Assembly (NCBI GenBank): GCA_013368315.1
Contig: JAACJM010000018.1
Coordinates: 825,198-889,197 of the forward strand
Direction: 5' to 3'
DNA: 64,000 nucleotides
DNA from: Tetrapyrgos nigripes
Lineage: Eukaryota; Basidiomycota; Agaricomycetes; Agaricales; Campanellaceae
The notes beneath the pieces were generated by a model. The model searched no databases, was not told where the DNA came from, and worked only from the letters and a program-made list of their open reading frames with translations. A program made the position numbers and the translations under genes. Shown piece by piece: positions 1 to 12,882 of the stretch; position 1 is the stretch's first letter, and the number at the start of each line of letters is the position of its first letter.

Positions 1-1105
1 GTGGCGAATGCAAGAGGAAGAGTGATACTAGAGTTTCGGCATATAACATTGATTGGGGAATCTAGAAACGAGCGAGAACGTTGAAGTAAATTGATATAAT
101 AACGACAAATCTGAACGAACACTTACTCTTTTTTTCTTTCTTTCTTTCTTTTTCTTTCTTCCTTTCTTCCTTTCTTTTTCTGAAACAGTACCTTCACTGT
201 CTGCGTTCCGAGATTCTCTCTTATTGGTAATATCATTAAACCTTGTAAACGTACCAGTAAACACGGGGAGCGTCGGAGCAATTGTCAGGTCGATGAGGAA
301 TATTAGGATGACGTCCGTAGTGGTGTATTAGGGAATATTTGCATTGTGAGTCTTTTTTTTCTGTCTTGGGCCTGGATCGTGATTTCTGATATAACAATTC
401 TGAGATGCCCTTTCTTCCCGGCATAACCAATGAACGGATATGTTGAACCATTGTTTGGATGTGGAAAAAGCGTCTCAGTCACTCACGAAAGGTAAACATG
501 TGTTGGTATGGTTCTATGTTATCCTTCCCGTATATTAACCCGTAGATCAATCCAAAATCTCATGATCACTGGCAGGAGAGCTCAAGCACGAGTTGATCAA
601 AGATCAGTGATTGACGCTGGTATCAGCAGTGGTGTATACCCAGCTGCGTAGATAAAGGTAATTGGCCCTTGTAGAAATTGCATCGAATCTGCCTAGGTCA
701 TTGAATTATTTATATTTATTGAGACAGAATGGTCTGCACCCCACAATGAAGATACACATTTGACGTGTGTTTGCCATGCTCATGGTGGACCTTGTGGCTG
801 TGGCCACTTGTCAGACACCACGCAAACAGTGTATTCTCCTGAACCTATACTATCTGGCCATGGGTGTCAAAACACTTGTAATACTTTCGGTTATCCATGC
901 ATCATATCTCTCTCAGCAAAAAGTCAACACTGAACACTCTGCAATCGACGACTCTGTATGTCCTATAGCAAGGGTATCTAACATGAGGATCGGTCACTAC
1001 AAATACCCACGTCCTCATAATCTGAACACTCTTTGATTGACGGGTCTAGGGTACTGTAGCAACAATCAGTAAGGTAATAGACGCAGACAAGTTGGAAAGC
1101 CAGTC
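1..1105. other. Left edge, no recognisable gene
   Basis: Both strands were read. The only open frames are short and resemble no family I know. The stretch is AT-balanced and has one pyrimidine-rich microsatellite, listed separately. It may be the remainder of the Plavaka element or its flank to the left of the inserted Helitron fragment, but no Plavaka motif could be seen here. Confidence 0.5.
125..181 (+). repeat. T/C microsatellite (TTTC-type)
   Basis: Runs of TTTC and TTTCC units make a low-complexity pyrimidine tract. It produces a Lys/Arg-rich open frame on the opposite strand that is not a gene. Confidence 0.85.
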
Positions 1106-1483
1106 TTACACATACGCCAGACATCTAATATCGCGGAGATCCCTTGAAGAACAGTCAATGACATTGCCATCAATGACTTTGAGTGCCAACACTGCTGAGG
1201 ACAAAGACCATATGTGACGATTGAAATCCGTTTTCGTTGTGGATGTTGTGACAAACAGAAAGCCGTTAGAAATACCCCAGTTAACAATGTTGGCCAATGG
1301 GTCCCAAACCACCCAGGAAGAAGGCAACACCAAATCTTCAATCGACCAACGAACCAACGAACATGGATGATCCAAAGAACAATGTCGGGAATCTGCAACC
1401 TGCAACCGTGTGCCGATAGGAACAATAACTGGTTCCCCACACGTTGGAATCAAAATACCCTTCAAGCAATCCATTTTGATCAA
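1106..1483 (-). CDS. Unrecognised open frame next to the Helitron break
   Basis: A 125-codon frame of ordinary composition, rich in Cys, Ile and Trp, with no low complexity. I do not recognise it. It ends about where helicase homology begins on the other strand (near 1478), so it lies outside the Helitron coding region. It could be a displaced 3' piece of the Plavaka gene that resumes at 4742 on the same strand, a captured host fragment, or chance. No splice sites or start context support it strongly. Confidence 0.2.
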   Translation of the reverse strand: MIKMDCLKGILIPTCGEPVIVPIGTRLQVADSRHCSLDHPCSLVRWSIEDLVLPSSWVVWDPLANIVNWGISNGFLFVTTSTTKTDFNRHIWSLSSAVLALKVIDGNVIDCSSRDLRDIRCLAYV

Positions 1484-4400
1484 TTTAAATGTTCAGATGA
1501 CCATATAGGTGTACGTGAACAGCGCAGGCAATTAGACATGCAAGAGATGACAGATTTACTGGTCAATATGGGATGGACAAATGCAAAAATGTGACTTGAA
1601 AAGCCGTATACCAGCCTCTTTTGACTATCCCTTCAAAAGTTCAAATGCATGGAGATTGGAAATTGCAAAAATGAAAGGAAATGTGATAACAGATAGATTA
1701 AAACAGAACAAAAACAAGCCAAATACCTTTCCTAATAAATTTCCTGATCAAGTAGAAATCCTCGATCAACATATATTTGAGGAGAAATTCAAGAGCAATC
1801 AGACAAAAAAACTCATAGACGATTTATGTATCAAATTTAACTTGAATCTAGAGCAAGAACGGGCTTTTTGTATTATTGCAAACCATGCAGTCAGTTCAAT
1901 TTCAGACCAGTTGAAGATGTATATTGGTGGTATGGCAGGTACAGGTAAAACTCAAGTGCTGAAAACTCTCAGAGAGTTCTTTAAACAAAGAGATCAAAGT
2001 CATCGCATGATAGTAGTTGCACCAACTGGAACTGCAGCAGCTTTACTTCAAGGCTCCACTTATCACTCAGTGTTTGGGATCAATTCATCAGAGGAGGGTG
2101 AGTTTTGGAAAATGTCTATATCACAAATTTGTTCCAGACTAAGTGGTGTAGATTATGTTTTTTTAGATGAAGTTTCAATGCTTTCATGTAAAGACCTGTA
2201 TAAAATCAGTGCTAAGATGGCCACTGCTTTGAATCAGCCTCTCCTTCCATTTGGTGGGGTTAGTATGATATTTGCTGGTGATTTTGCACAATTGCCACCA
2301 GCAATGGGTGGTGAAAGTGTCTCATTATATAGCCATACCATAGGTTCCAGTTCTTCAGACCAACAAGCTAGTATTGGAAAATATTTATGGCATCAGGTCA
2401 ACACTGTAGTACTCTTGAGGAAAAAACTGTCGGCAAACTGGGGATTCAGATAGAGATATAAAATTTCGTCAAGCATTGGAGCACATGAGATATAAGAAAT
2501 GCACTACAGAGGATATTACTTTCTTACGGTCATTGATATCAGACCCTTCAAATGAATCTCGTTCTATTGATAACCCTCATTTCCGCAATACTTCAATAAT
2601 TTTAACTTACAACAAACACAAGGACGTGGCTAATGAACTGAGTAAACGATTTGCTGCAGAGACAGGACAAGTGCTCACGCACTTTTTCTCTGATGATGAG
2701 CAGGTTGTTTTTGATGAACCTCCTTCTAAAACTCATGATCGCAAACGCAAACGGAGAAAGGCTACAAAACACCAAATTGATGATCAAGTACAGCAGCAAC
2801 TTTGGAAGCAATCCCCTTCAACTAACACTATGCAAATTCCTGCAACTCTGTCCCTGTGTAAAGGTCTGCTTGTGATGATTCGCTTCAATGGTGCAACTGA
2901 GCTTTGTATAACAAAAGGTCAAGAAGGCACAGTACATGGATGGCAAGCTAGGAAAGGAAAGCATGGTCAACTAGTGCTGGATGTGCTGTACAGTAGAATA
3001 CCTCATAATGAATAAGGTAATAATGAATAATTGGTCATAAGGAATACACTTTTGGCTCTCCCAAACTGACGTTTACAGCCAAAAAAATATATCATAAAGA
3101 ATAACCACCATAATGAATAGCTTTGGGCTGTCTCCCAGCACTATTCATTATGAGGTATTTGACTGTATGTCAAACTGGAAAAGTCTCCTACAGATGTCCA
3201 TTTCAAAGATCTCCCCCTCAATGTTGTTCCTATTATCCCAAATACAAGGCGTATTAACTGTAAACTGCCTGACAACAGGATCATTCAGATCTCTAGAACT
3301 CAAGTAGAGGTCCTGCCTAATTTTGCAATGACTGACTTTGCTTCACAAAGAAAAACACGCGACCCCAATGTTGCAGATATATACAATAGTTGTGATTTTC
3401 GGGCCATTTATACTGCTTTGTCAAGGAGCTCCAGTGCAGATGGGACTATGATCTTACAGGGTTTTAATGTTAATCATATTACAGGTGCAATAAAGGTGGA
3501 TATTGTCAAGAACTAAGGGAGATGGAAATTTTAAATGACATCACTAAGTTACGTGCAGATCATAAATTGCCTCATTCAATTATTGGGGACTTGAGGGGAT
3601 CACTCATACAACAATATAGATCACATTTTGGAAATAGACATACACCTGAAGAGCTTCATGACAGTTTAGTATGGGATGCAGATGAGAAATTTGAGTCTAC
3701 ATTGGACAAAGAGATTTCTTGGAAAATTCTAGGAGAAGAAGAAAAAACAAAACCTCCAGCAAAAAAAAAAGCAATCAGGTAATTTTATGCCTATTCAGAT
3801 AATCAATCAAGATTACAATGAAATGAAGGGTGACTCAACTTCTAGTATTCAAGATGTGACACATAACTCTAGTTACCCCACACTTAAGTGGTCTGCAAAT
3901 AGCTGCGCATATGATTCTGCTATTATGCTTCTTTATCACCTGTTTCAATCTCAACATGCAGCATTTAGTGATGAAAGAATGAATTTCTCCTCTGTCTTGA
4001 TGAATGAGCTCTCAGACAGTTTTCAAGGAAATTTGACAAACTTCACTGATATCAGAGAAAAAATACGTGAGCAACTGTTTAATATCGACTCTGATACATT
4101 TCCTTACAGGGGACATGCAGATACTTCAGACATATTGCATGAGCTATTGCATTCAGTGAACCCAACAACTAAAAGAACTGTTTTTTGTGTCAATAATCAC
4201 TCCAACTTTCAAGACAGGACTCAGCATAATTTCATGCTAACTCGGACAACTGGTATGTATGAATCCACTCAGCATTGGGTGTCCCACTTTGTGGAGCCTT
4301 GGGGTGATAAATGTCACTCTTGTCATTCAGACATGTTCCGAAAATACATATTTCAAAGACTTCCCAGATTTCTATTGATGTCAATACCTTACGAAGGTAA

Positions 4401-4668
4401 TATGGCAATTAATAATATTATACATGTAACTCAACGACCTGAGTCTCAACAGTATCACATAAATGGTATCATTTATTTTGGAGGTAATCACTTCGTCACC
4501 AGAATGTTTGATGGGGGACATGAATGGTTACATGATGGGATTGGGACTGGTGTACCAACAAAATTATCACCAGAATTTCAAGCAGAAGTTACTGGGCTGG
4601 AGAGTTTCAATCATAAAAAAGCAGTGGTTGTTCTATATGTCTGTACAGAAAATGATAATACAGTGTAA
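1478..4668 (+). pseudogene. Helitron PIF1-like helicase + USP-like protease, broken
   Basis: The helicase half has Walker A GGMAGTGKTQ (about 1930), an APTGTAAALL motif (about 2030), Walker B VFLDEVSML (about 2160), GDFAQLPP (about 2280), a KGQEG segment (about 2920) and a C-terminal SRTQVEVLPNFAMTDFASQ block with YTALSRSS (3300-3430). This is the PIF1/RRM3 arrangement of eukaryotic Helitrons. From about 3870 follows a papain-fold, USP (C19)-like domain with NSCAYDS (catalytic Cys codon 3904-3906), a CHSCH zinc pair, GGNHFVTR (His codon 4489-4491) and WLHDG. The frame is broken by 1-nt shifts at A-runs (1585-1589, 2421-2426, 3761-3770), a small deletion near 3490 and a 175-bp MITE. Otherwise it follows copy 2 throughout. 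It is not functional as read. Confidence 0.85.
2991..3165. mobile_element. pogo-like MITE (175 bp, TA target)
   Basis: The ends are 24-bp inverted repeats beginning CAGTAGAATACC and CAGTCAAATACC (22 of 24 identical), flanked by TA at 2989-2990 and 3166-3167. Removing the element and one TA joins the helicase frame exactly as in the second Helitron copy. The interior repeats the motif CATAANGAATA several times and has no coding capacity. TA duplication and CAGT termini point to the Tc1/mariner-pogo superfamily. Confidence 0.88.
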
Positions 4669-4741
4669 TGACCATCGATCAGAGGTGATGCAGACGGCCT
4701 CGTTCTCGCCACGCGTTAGCGTTGGCCCACAGCCCCTTCAT

Positions 4742-7732
4742 ATTGTGGAAAGTAGTAGCATCTAATTTCGATCGAAGTTGGAATGTTTCCGAGAGTTCCA
4801 AATCTTTTTCGTCATCCATAGGCCCAGATAAATACACATCCAAGGCATCCATATCTGCCTGTATGGTAGCGGCAACCATGAACTGATGTTGGATCTTCAG
4901 AATCTAGAAGAGAAAAATGTTTTCTAAGAACGATAATATTTAGCTATCTTCAGCTGGCACGTACCTGATCTGCGACCTCTTTGAAGTTTGTGCGATCCTG
5001 ATAAATTCTACGCAATGGCCCATGCATCTTCTTGTTGGGTTTAGTACCAAAGACTTTCTGAACTCCCTTCTCCTGAATGTCATCAAATAGGTGTTGGTGA
5101 TAATGCATTTTGATGAAATTCCAATTTTTGTTGGACAGCTTGGGGTGATTTTGTCTTTGATTCAGGCAATCGTATTCCTTAAATCTTCTCAGAATGTTGC
5201 ATAGCTCTGCAGGATAAATTTGTCACTCACAGATATCATTTTTGAGAATTCTTCCACAGCTAACCTTCCAGCTGCAATTGTGCGCTCTGTATGAACCTCA
5301 AGACTGCCACAGGTTCATATTCAAGTATGATCTAAGAGCTCTGAGAAGCTGGAAAGCAACTTTGTCTGAAGAGGGGTCAAAAACATCCTAAGCAGCATAT
5401 AAAAATATCTACATCAAATACTGTTTAGAGTTCTCTGAAAGAATTAAGCAATAATGATTAATTAATACTTTTGAGATATCTCTATGCTTGGATCCATCAT
5501 TGAAAGAGCTTTCAGTTACTGAGGAAAAATGGCTGAGACCACTCCATCTGGGCATCGCATCAAATCTGAATATTGTATTTTCAGATTTTTTGCAAATTGT
5601 CATAAGAGTCAATACCACACCTTGAATCCACCTCGATTGTTGCCTCTCTGCCTGGGAGAACCTCTAAGTGAAGCTTGAATTGTGAAAATAAATGATTTCC
5701 CCAGATGCCACTGCTATCAAAATGGAGCTCATCAAATGAGCAAGCCAAGCAAGGATCCAAATGGTCAAGGTCAAGGAAAGCACTCTGATCAAGTCAGCAA
5801 AATTTTACATCATAATTAAAGCACAAATCTAATACCTGAACAGGTCGAAGCCCTTTCTCCTTGAACACAATATCCTTATCAGCTTGCAAGTGGCACCTAT
5901 CTGCTTCCTTGAAAGTTGTGCGTGTTTGATTGGGTGTGCGAAGTTCAAAGGGCAGTAGGAGATTAGAGAGATTTTCAGCTAGAACAAGGCATCTGGGGCA
6001 AGGACAATATCCTCCAAGTCCACGTATCAATGCCATTATGCACTTAAAATTTCAATGAATATTTTAATAAGCAGTTTTCTGATTACATTGTATAATCGAG
6101 TCAAGTACTCACTGTTCCTCATAGTCTGCTGACAAAATAAATGGTATTGGAAAGAGTTGTTGAATAATAGCATCAGCACATCGAAGTGCACATCCAGTCT
6201 TCGAATGAGGAACGAATGATGCAATGATCTTCTTGAAAGCCACATGCCAGACCATAGCTTTAAAGTCTGCCCATGCTGGTTTTCCCTTGTCAGCAGTATC
6301 CTCCTCAACCTGATAGTTTATTGCGCGTAAGTATCATTGTATACATAATCAGATGAGTGAACGCACTATAGGAAGCCAACCAACAAGGCGGCCACCGCCT
6401 AATCCATTTCCATTCCGAATATGCGAGGGAAGATTTCCACATCGGGCTATGACTGGATATCCTTTCTGCGAACCAAAAGATGAAAGTTTATTCTTATTGG
6501 CATAAAGAATAATCATGAAAGGTTTTGCATCTATCGGAAGCTGTGTCTGCCAAATTGTAAACCAGAATGTTAGCAGTAAGTATGATCAAATTATTGATTA
6601 TGTACCTGAATGCGCCACCAAGCATTAGCTGCCCACGGCTCCTCGATAAAATTCATCCAGTGGCCATCAAAAATCTTGAAACATGAGTCGCATCCCATCT
6701 AAAGTCTCCTGACAGCTCTGGGCTCGTGGCCAACTTTGTGGCCCAATCCCATAGAGATCGATAGTGGACAGTAAACTCCCTAGGGGTACCACGATAATCA
6801 ACTGAAAAAACCTCTTTGGTGAACTGAAAATGTGTGATCAGAGAGCCAAATCATGTAAGTAGCAATTAAACATACCCGCAAGCTTTTCTCATTGGCTAAA
6901 TCCGACAGATTTTGCATTTCTGAGGCGGACTTGATTGTAAACTTCGAGTCATCCTCACCAGATTGAACTTGCTGCAAAATGCAAATAAAGTCTTTGCAAA
7001 GAGAATCTGAAAGCACAGCTCAGAGTGCAAACTCAGAAGCCTCGAAATCTAGCTTCATTCGAAACAGCCTCCATGGTTTATCTTTCGAAAGTTGTGACCA
7101 TTGAGCAGGCTTCTGATATCCATACTCTACGAAGCTCTGTGTGATGGGTGGTTTGCCGCTGTTGGGATGGTACTCTGTCTGAGTGCAGTCCTCTTGAGGA
7201 TGGCCGCCTTGATGATAAGTGTCTATCACTTCAAATTGAAGTCACTGGTGATTATAATAAATACCTGTGATTTGTAGCACCTCAACTTCTGACATCTCTG
7301 TATCTTTTCAACAATAATGATGGGTTTCAATGAAATATCACTCACGAAAATTATGATTATCAGAGTCTTGCGCATCTCCCTCCGCGCTTAGGTCAACAAT
7401 TGAGGTAGAGTTTCCAGCTTGCCGGTCCTGTAATACTGTGGAAGCTCAAGTAAATGTATTTGCAATCATAATCTACAGATACCATGAGAGCTGGGGTTAT
7501 TCTCTGAAAGAGAAAGTTACAAATGAACAATTTCAGATAGTGAATATTACAACTCACCTTCAGCAAGTATCTCTTTATTCTGGAACTCAATTACATCCAT
7601 TAAATGCTTCATTTTCCGAGTACAGCTCTTCTCATGTTGAGTAATGCTCTTGGGTTTGATCCTCTGTTGACATATCATACAAGGAACAAGGCCATCCAGG
7701 CCAGGAATGCGCTGTTTTGGTTTTGGACCCAT
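4742..7732 (-). pseudogene. Plavaka-type DNA transposase gene, interrupted
   Basis: The start is ATG at 7732 and the gene reads leftward in several exons. The N-terminus has a zinc-finger-like CMICQQRIKPKSITQHEKSC. Landmarks follow in Plavaka order: KPWRLFRMKLDFEASEFAL (about 7050), VHYRSLWDWATKLATSPEL (about 6750), EEPWAANAWWRIQ (about 6630), YANKNKLSSFGSQKGYPV (about 6480), GGGRLVGWLPI (about 6400), ILSADYEEQ (about 6110), MALIRGLGGYCPCPRCLV (about 6010), a FDELHFDSSGIWGNHLF region (about 5710), PRWSGLSHF (about 5550) and a TTFHN block at 4745-4760. Splice sites such as GTGAGT fit many gaps, and one 1-nt shift lies at an A5 run (6669-6673). The C-terminus is cut by the Helitron 3' end at 4741/4742. 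Plavaka elements are CACTA-related cut-and-paste transposons of Agaricomycetes; terminal repeats were not found. Confidence 0.78.
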
Positions 7733-8808
7733 ATAATAGTAAATTTTTGTGGTTGTATTGAACAAGCTAGCTAGAAGTATTGAATGGTGTAGAAAGGGTA
7801 ACGTTGGTACATGTAGTTGGGGGGAAGGAAGAAAGACTCGTGGAAGTCGTCTGTTGACCTGTCTACCTGCGTGGACCGGTATCAGCAATGATAAAGGACC
7901 GGCACAGCATAATGCCATCAATATAATGCAATTATATAGGCCCTGGCCTTATATAGCCCTGAACCAAATCTCCGACATAGAGTCCTATTCCAGTCCATAG
8001 TTGTGAGGCAGGCTGCCATTTGAGAAGAATTCCAAATCAAACTAAGGGCAACCAGGAGAACCAGAAATGGGACAGTATCTATGCATAAGAATGGTTGTAA
8101 GAGGTGTGTCTCAACCTCATAGAGTCCATTGTTGCAGGCTCTCCTCACCATCATTATCAACAGATGAATGACATATTGTACCCTTCCAGTCTGAGTCTAG
8201 ACCCATCTCTACACAGCCACACAACCAACTACTTACCCTTCCAATAGTGACAATGACAATGACCTCTCCCTAGCAGTCCTGGCCTCTGTCTCCTCTGTTC
8301 TCCACTTCCAGCCATGTCTTCTTCAGCCATTCTCCAGTAATCTGTCAATGTTTTCTTGACCATCAACTCTTTCAATTTGCCTGAGACCAGTAGTAACAGC
8401 ATGAGTAAGATTCTTCTATGAATGTCCTCAGCTACCAGTTTTGATAAGAGCATTGATGTAGCTCTCTTTCACACCTCCAACTCTACCTAACACACACATC
8501 AAGACCGCAAATCCTTATCTTTGGATATGTCTGGGAATTCTGCAGTGAGCACATTGTTTACCTTGAAATTGAGGGGTACGAGTTATAAATGATGGATACA
8601 AGGTGCGTGTTCCTTTGTTCCATCTTCTTGGGAAATGGAATATTTACCTGGGATTATAAAGAAGATGCTAAAAGAAATTTCAAAATTGGACTGAACAGGT
8701 TTATCTTAAAGTGGTAAGAACATATTCAACTTGGGCAGCATTTGGGGTTAGGGTTTATTTACAAATTTGAAATCAATACATGGATGTAATTTTCACTGCT
8801 TATCTGAG
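7733..8808. other. Spacer between Plavaka start and NWD-A 3' end
   Basis: No gene recognised. It should hold the Plavaka 5' region and right terminus, which I could not pin down, and the 3' untranslated region of NWD-A. Short open frames here have no family resemblance. Confidence 0.5.
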
Positions 8809-11800
8809 TCATTCCTTATCATTATAACATTGAGCCCAATTTTCTCCATATACACAATTCTCAAAGGAAAGTTTTATGAAGCCTTGGCCAGAAATGATCA
8901 TGATAGTGTGAGGTGTATGTAGGGTGAAGCGGTGTTCAGGTCTGATCCAAATGATCCCATGATCAACTCCAGGAAATCGTATCCATCCTTCACTGTCAAG
9001 ATACCAGGATGAGGCTGAAAGGAATAATTAGTATGTTCATTGTTGAAATGCATCTGAAATACTTGCAGCTATTCGCAAATGGAGAAGAAGCCATCTCATT
9101 GGAGAGATTGTTTGTATGTTGCTTATGACTGATATCCAGTTGAGTCATTATTTTTGCATTCCAAATTCTGACTGTCCTGTCATAAGAGACAGAGGCAATT
9201 CTGGTTCCATCTGGAGAGAATGCCACTGAATAGACCCAGTCTGCATGGCCCAGCAAAGGCTGTCCAATGGCATTTCCAGTCTGTGCATCCCAGAACCTTA
9301 TTGTGCTATCAGATGAGCCAGAAACAATTCTGGTTCCCTCTGGAGAGAATGCCACTGAATAGACCCAGTCAGCATGTCCTACCAAAGGCTGTCCAATAAT
9401 ATTTCCAGTGTTTGCTTCCCATATCCTTAGTGTCTTATCACGTGAGCCAGACACAATTCTGGTCCCATCAGGTGAAAATGCTACTGACCTGACCAAGTCT
9501 TCATGTCCCACCAGAGGCTGTCCAATGACCTTTCCAGTGCTTGAATCCCAGATCCTTATTGTGTTATCAGAGGAGCCAGAGACAATTCTGGTTCCATCAG
9601 GTGAAAATGCAACTGATGTGACCCAATCTGTATGTCCTAGCAAAGGTTGTCCAACATTATATCCAGTGCTTGCATCCCAGATCCTCACTGTCTTATCATA
9701 TGAGCCAGACAAAATTCTGTTTCCATATAAATATGCGACTGATGTCACAATGCCTCCATGTCCCACCAGAGGCTGTCCAATGGGATTTCCTGTACTTGCA
9801 TCCCAGATCCTTACTGTCCTATCATATGAGCCAGACACAATTCTGGTTCCATCAGGTGAGAATGCAACTGATGTGACCCAGTGTTCATGTCCCAGCAAAG
9901 GCTGTCCAATAGCATTTCCAGTGCTCGCATCCCAGATCCTGATAGTCACATCAGCTGAGCCAGACGCAATCTTAGCTCCATCAGGAGAGAAAGCTACACA
10001 GTAAGCACTCCTTTGATGACCCTGTCCAGCCTCATGAATGACAGACTGAATATTTGAATCCCAGATCCTCACTGTCTGATCATCAGAGGCAGAAATGATT
10101 TTGGATCCATCAGGAGAGAATACCACTGAATTGATCTCATTCTGGTGTCCTTGATAAGGCTGGCCAATTTCGACTCCAGTGTTTGCATCCCAGATCCTTA
10201 CTGTTGTTGATGATGCAGAGACAATTCTGGTCCCATCAGGAGAGAAATTTAATGCATGGCCTCCATCTTTGTTTTGCCAGAGTACCTTTCCATTGTTTGC
10301 ATCCCACATTGTCACAGCACCTGAGCCAGCAGCAATTCTAGCTCCATCAGGAGAATATGATACTGATCTGACTGTGTGATCCAGTTGGAAATGCTTTCCA
10401 AGGCTGTCTCCAGTCAAGATATCCCAAATCCTCACTGTTTTGTCTTTTGAGCCAGACACAACCCTAGTCCCATTAGGAGAAAATGCTACTGATATAATCA
10501 CGTCTTTATGTCCCTCAAAAGGTTGCCCAATTTCCCCTCCAGAAATTGTGTCCCAGATTCTCACAGTTTTATCCCTTGATCCAGAGGCAATCCAAACTCC
10601 ATCAGGTGAAAATGCAACTGATGTGACAGAACTTGTGTGACCCAGTAAGGGCTGTCCAATGGCATTTCTGGTGCTTGCATCCCAGATCCTTACTGTACTA
10701 TCTTCTGAGCCAGACACAATTCTTCCTCCATCAGGAGAGAAAGACACTGATCCAACCCAGTCAAGTCCAGAAAAAGGCTCTCCTATTTGCTCCCCGTTAT
10801 TTATATTCCACATAATGCACGCCTTGTTGCTCAACCCAGTTACAACTCTTTCTCCATCTGGAGAAACACTTATACATAAAACTTCTGCAGGGGCCTGCCA
10901 ATAACCAATGGAAGGGTTTCGTAGCATTGTCCCTGATACTTTAACCACTTTGTCCAGTAAACAGCTTAGTGATGGAAAAAATGGCATGATGCTAAGATAC
11001 ATATGTGGAGTCATATTTTTGACTGCACTTAAGCCAAATACATTTGCCATGTCTTTCATTTCTCGTACAGTGTTCTGCATTGTAAGAGCAATCAACTTGT
11101 TGGCCTGGCAGATCTGTTTGTGATATATAAATAAAATATTGATCACATGCTATATCTTAACATACCTTTGAAATCAATCCAAGTATGCTAATACATTCAA
11201 CAATTCTCTTCAAAAGATTCATGGCCTCAATCCAGAAAAGAGCCTTTAGCTGGAAGAATGTCTCCATTCTTTCCATTATGCTTGTATCCAACTCAGTTTC
11301 TGTAACATGATGAGCCCAAAAGATACATGAATATTCAAGTGCTCCTCCTATATTTTGGGCTATCTTGTTGGTAATACCAGGCACATTCTCATCACACAAA
11401 AATGATGAGGGCAGATTGCAGATGTTAAATTTGAGTTGGTACTGCATTAAACTCAGACATTTTTTTGCAAGGAGACTGTGATAACTGTTTGGATTGCAAT
11501 GCAGGTTCTGTGCCCTTGCCTCTGAAATCAGGTAGTCCACAAATGATGCATGAAATGTGTAGATAGCTTGATCAGACTTATTGATATATAAAACAGATTG
11601 CAAGTCCATGATTGTCGCCTGGACGTCTTCCAAATCCAACTCCAGTAGCTCTGAGAGAATTTGACATGATACAGGTCTGCCAGTTATGACTGAGGTGTGT
11701 AAAACTTTCAAACTCTGTTGCTGTTCCTCAGAAGATAGCTTTGAGAGTGAAAGTGCATCATTCAGGATTTGAGAATACAGCTCATCCAAAATTCCAGTTT

Positions 11801-12821
11801 GATGTTTGTCTGGAGTGTGGTTCAAGTTAAGGACATTCTTCAATCGGGATTGGGCTCGTTGTTTACTTCCAGTCAAGTATTTGACAATTGTAGCAGCATA
11901 AATAAATAATACACCTGAGCTTTCAACAAGTATATCCATCTTGTCTCTGGCTATAGACATTCCACTAAGACCCTCATGAAGAAAAATAGATATATCATCT
12001 CTCACGATACTTTTCTGTACATTGTGCAAAAAGAAATGTTGAAGAGTCTGCCTTTCCTGTTGCATTCTATCAACATCAAAATGACCTTTGATATGCTGCT
12101 CTGGGCGACTAGTCAGAAAGAATTTCAGGCCTGGAATTTCTCGGTTTCTGATGGCTGGAACGAGATGCTTCAGTACTACAGAAATGTTTTCGCATTCATC
12201 CAAGGCATCAATTACTACTACTGGAGTATAAGATGAAGTAGTAGTTTTCCAAGGATTGATCAGAAGTTTGCTGAGTTGGCTATTAGGCTCTTTAAAAGCA
12301 ATATCTGGATCTATTTTCAGGGCCTCTCTAATTGCTTTTGCATAATCTTCTGAATATCGAGCAAGTTGATATGCAATTGTGGGAATGACCTTACAATAGT
12401 CTTTACATTCCTCGTTCTGACGAGAGCAGAAAAATACTCCACCCAGCAATCCCTTCTTCTCTAGCATCAAACATGTGGACTTGGCAATGGTACTTTTCCC
12501 TGTACCTGCCATGCCACACATCCAGTAGCCCGCTGGTGTGCCTGGCGAAGTATCCTCAGCCCAATGCATGATGTTCTGCAACATATCTGTCCTGGTGCCT
12601 TCAGTACATGCCCTTCTTTCACCAACATCATGAAATGCTGCTCTGGTATAATTCAGCTTGTAAATGATGTCTGCATCGAATTGAGTGATTAGTGAATTCA
12701 TTCGCAATCAACATTTGCCGTACCTTGTTCTCCAAAGTAGTTTTGTGTGTTATGCTGATCTCCCTGTACAACATTGATGTTCGCGTTCTTCATAGAAAAA
12801 TGATGGGCATCTTGGAGTATG
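8809..12821 (-). CDS. NWD-A: NACHT-WD40 NLR-type gene, main body
   Basis: Exons proposed on the minus strand: 12821-12724, 12670-11166, 11113-9067, 9014-8809, separated by introns of 53, 52 and 52 nt; phases agree and the frame is open to TGA at 8809. An internal ATG lies at 12793. After a short NANINVVQGDQHNTQNY motif comes the NACHT ATPase: AFHDVG, P-loop GMAGTGKST, Walker B VVVIDALDE, and FFLTSRPEQHIK. Next is a helical linker, then 14 WD40 blades of about 43 residues (two seven-blade propellers), then a WYLDSEGWIRFPG tail. Such proteins are fungal STAND receptors, where WD40 senses a ligand and NACHT oligomerises. The last intron has a GC donor (GCAAGT). The upstream exons at 14.5-14.9 kb are cut off by a mariner relic, so expression of the full protein is doubtful. 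A shorter product from 12793 is possible. Confidence 0.85.
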
Positions 12822-12882
12822 CTTCAAGTTTGAGGTTGAGTCAGTTACTAAGATGTTGCTCTAAATCACAATAACAAACCTA

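Larger units (their letters stand above)
1470..4741 (+). mobile_element. 5'-truncated Helitron, copy 1 (3' end intact)
   Basis: Only the helicase and C-terminal protease part of a Helitron is present. The HUH replication-initiator half seen in the second copy (51.7-60.3 kb) is missing, so the 5' side is deleted near 1470. The 3' end is well defined by comparison with copy 2: a subterminal GGCCTCGTT (about 4696-4704), a hairpin with GCCACGC/GCGTTGGC arms (4708-4726), then CCCACAGCCCCTTCAT ending at 4741. The sequence resumes inside a Plavaka transposase reading frame on the other strand, so the element was inserted into that gene. Confidence 0.8.
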
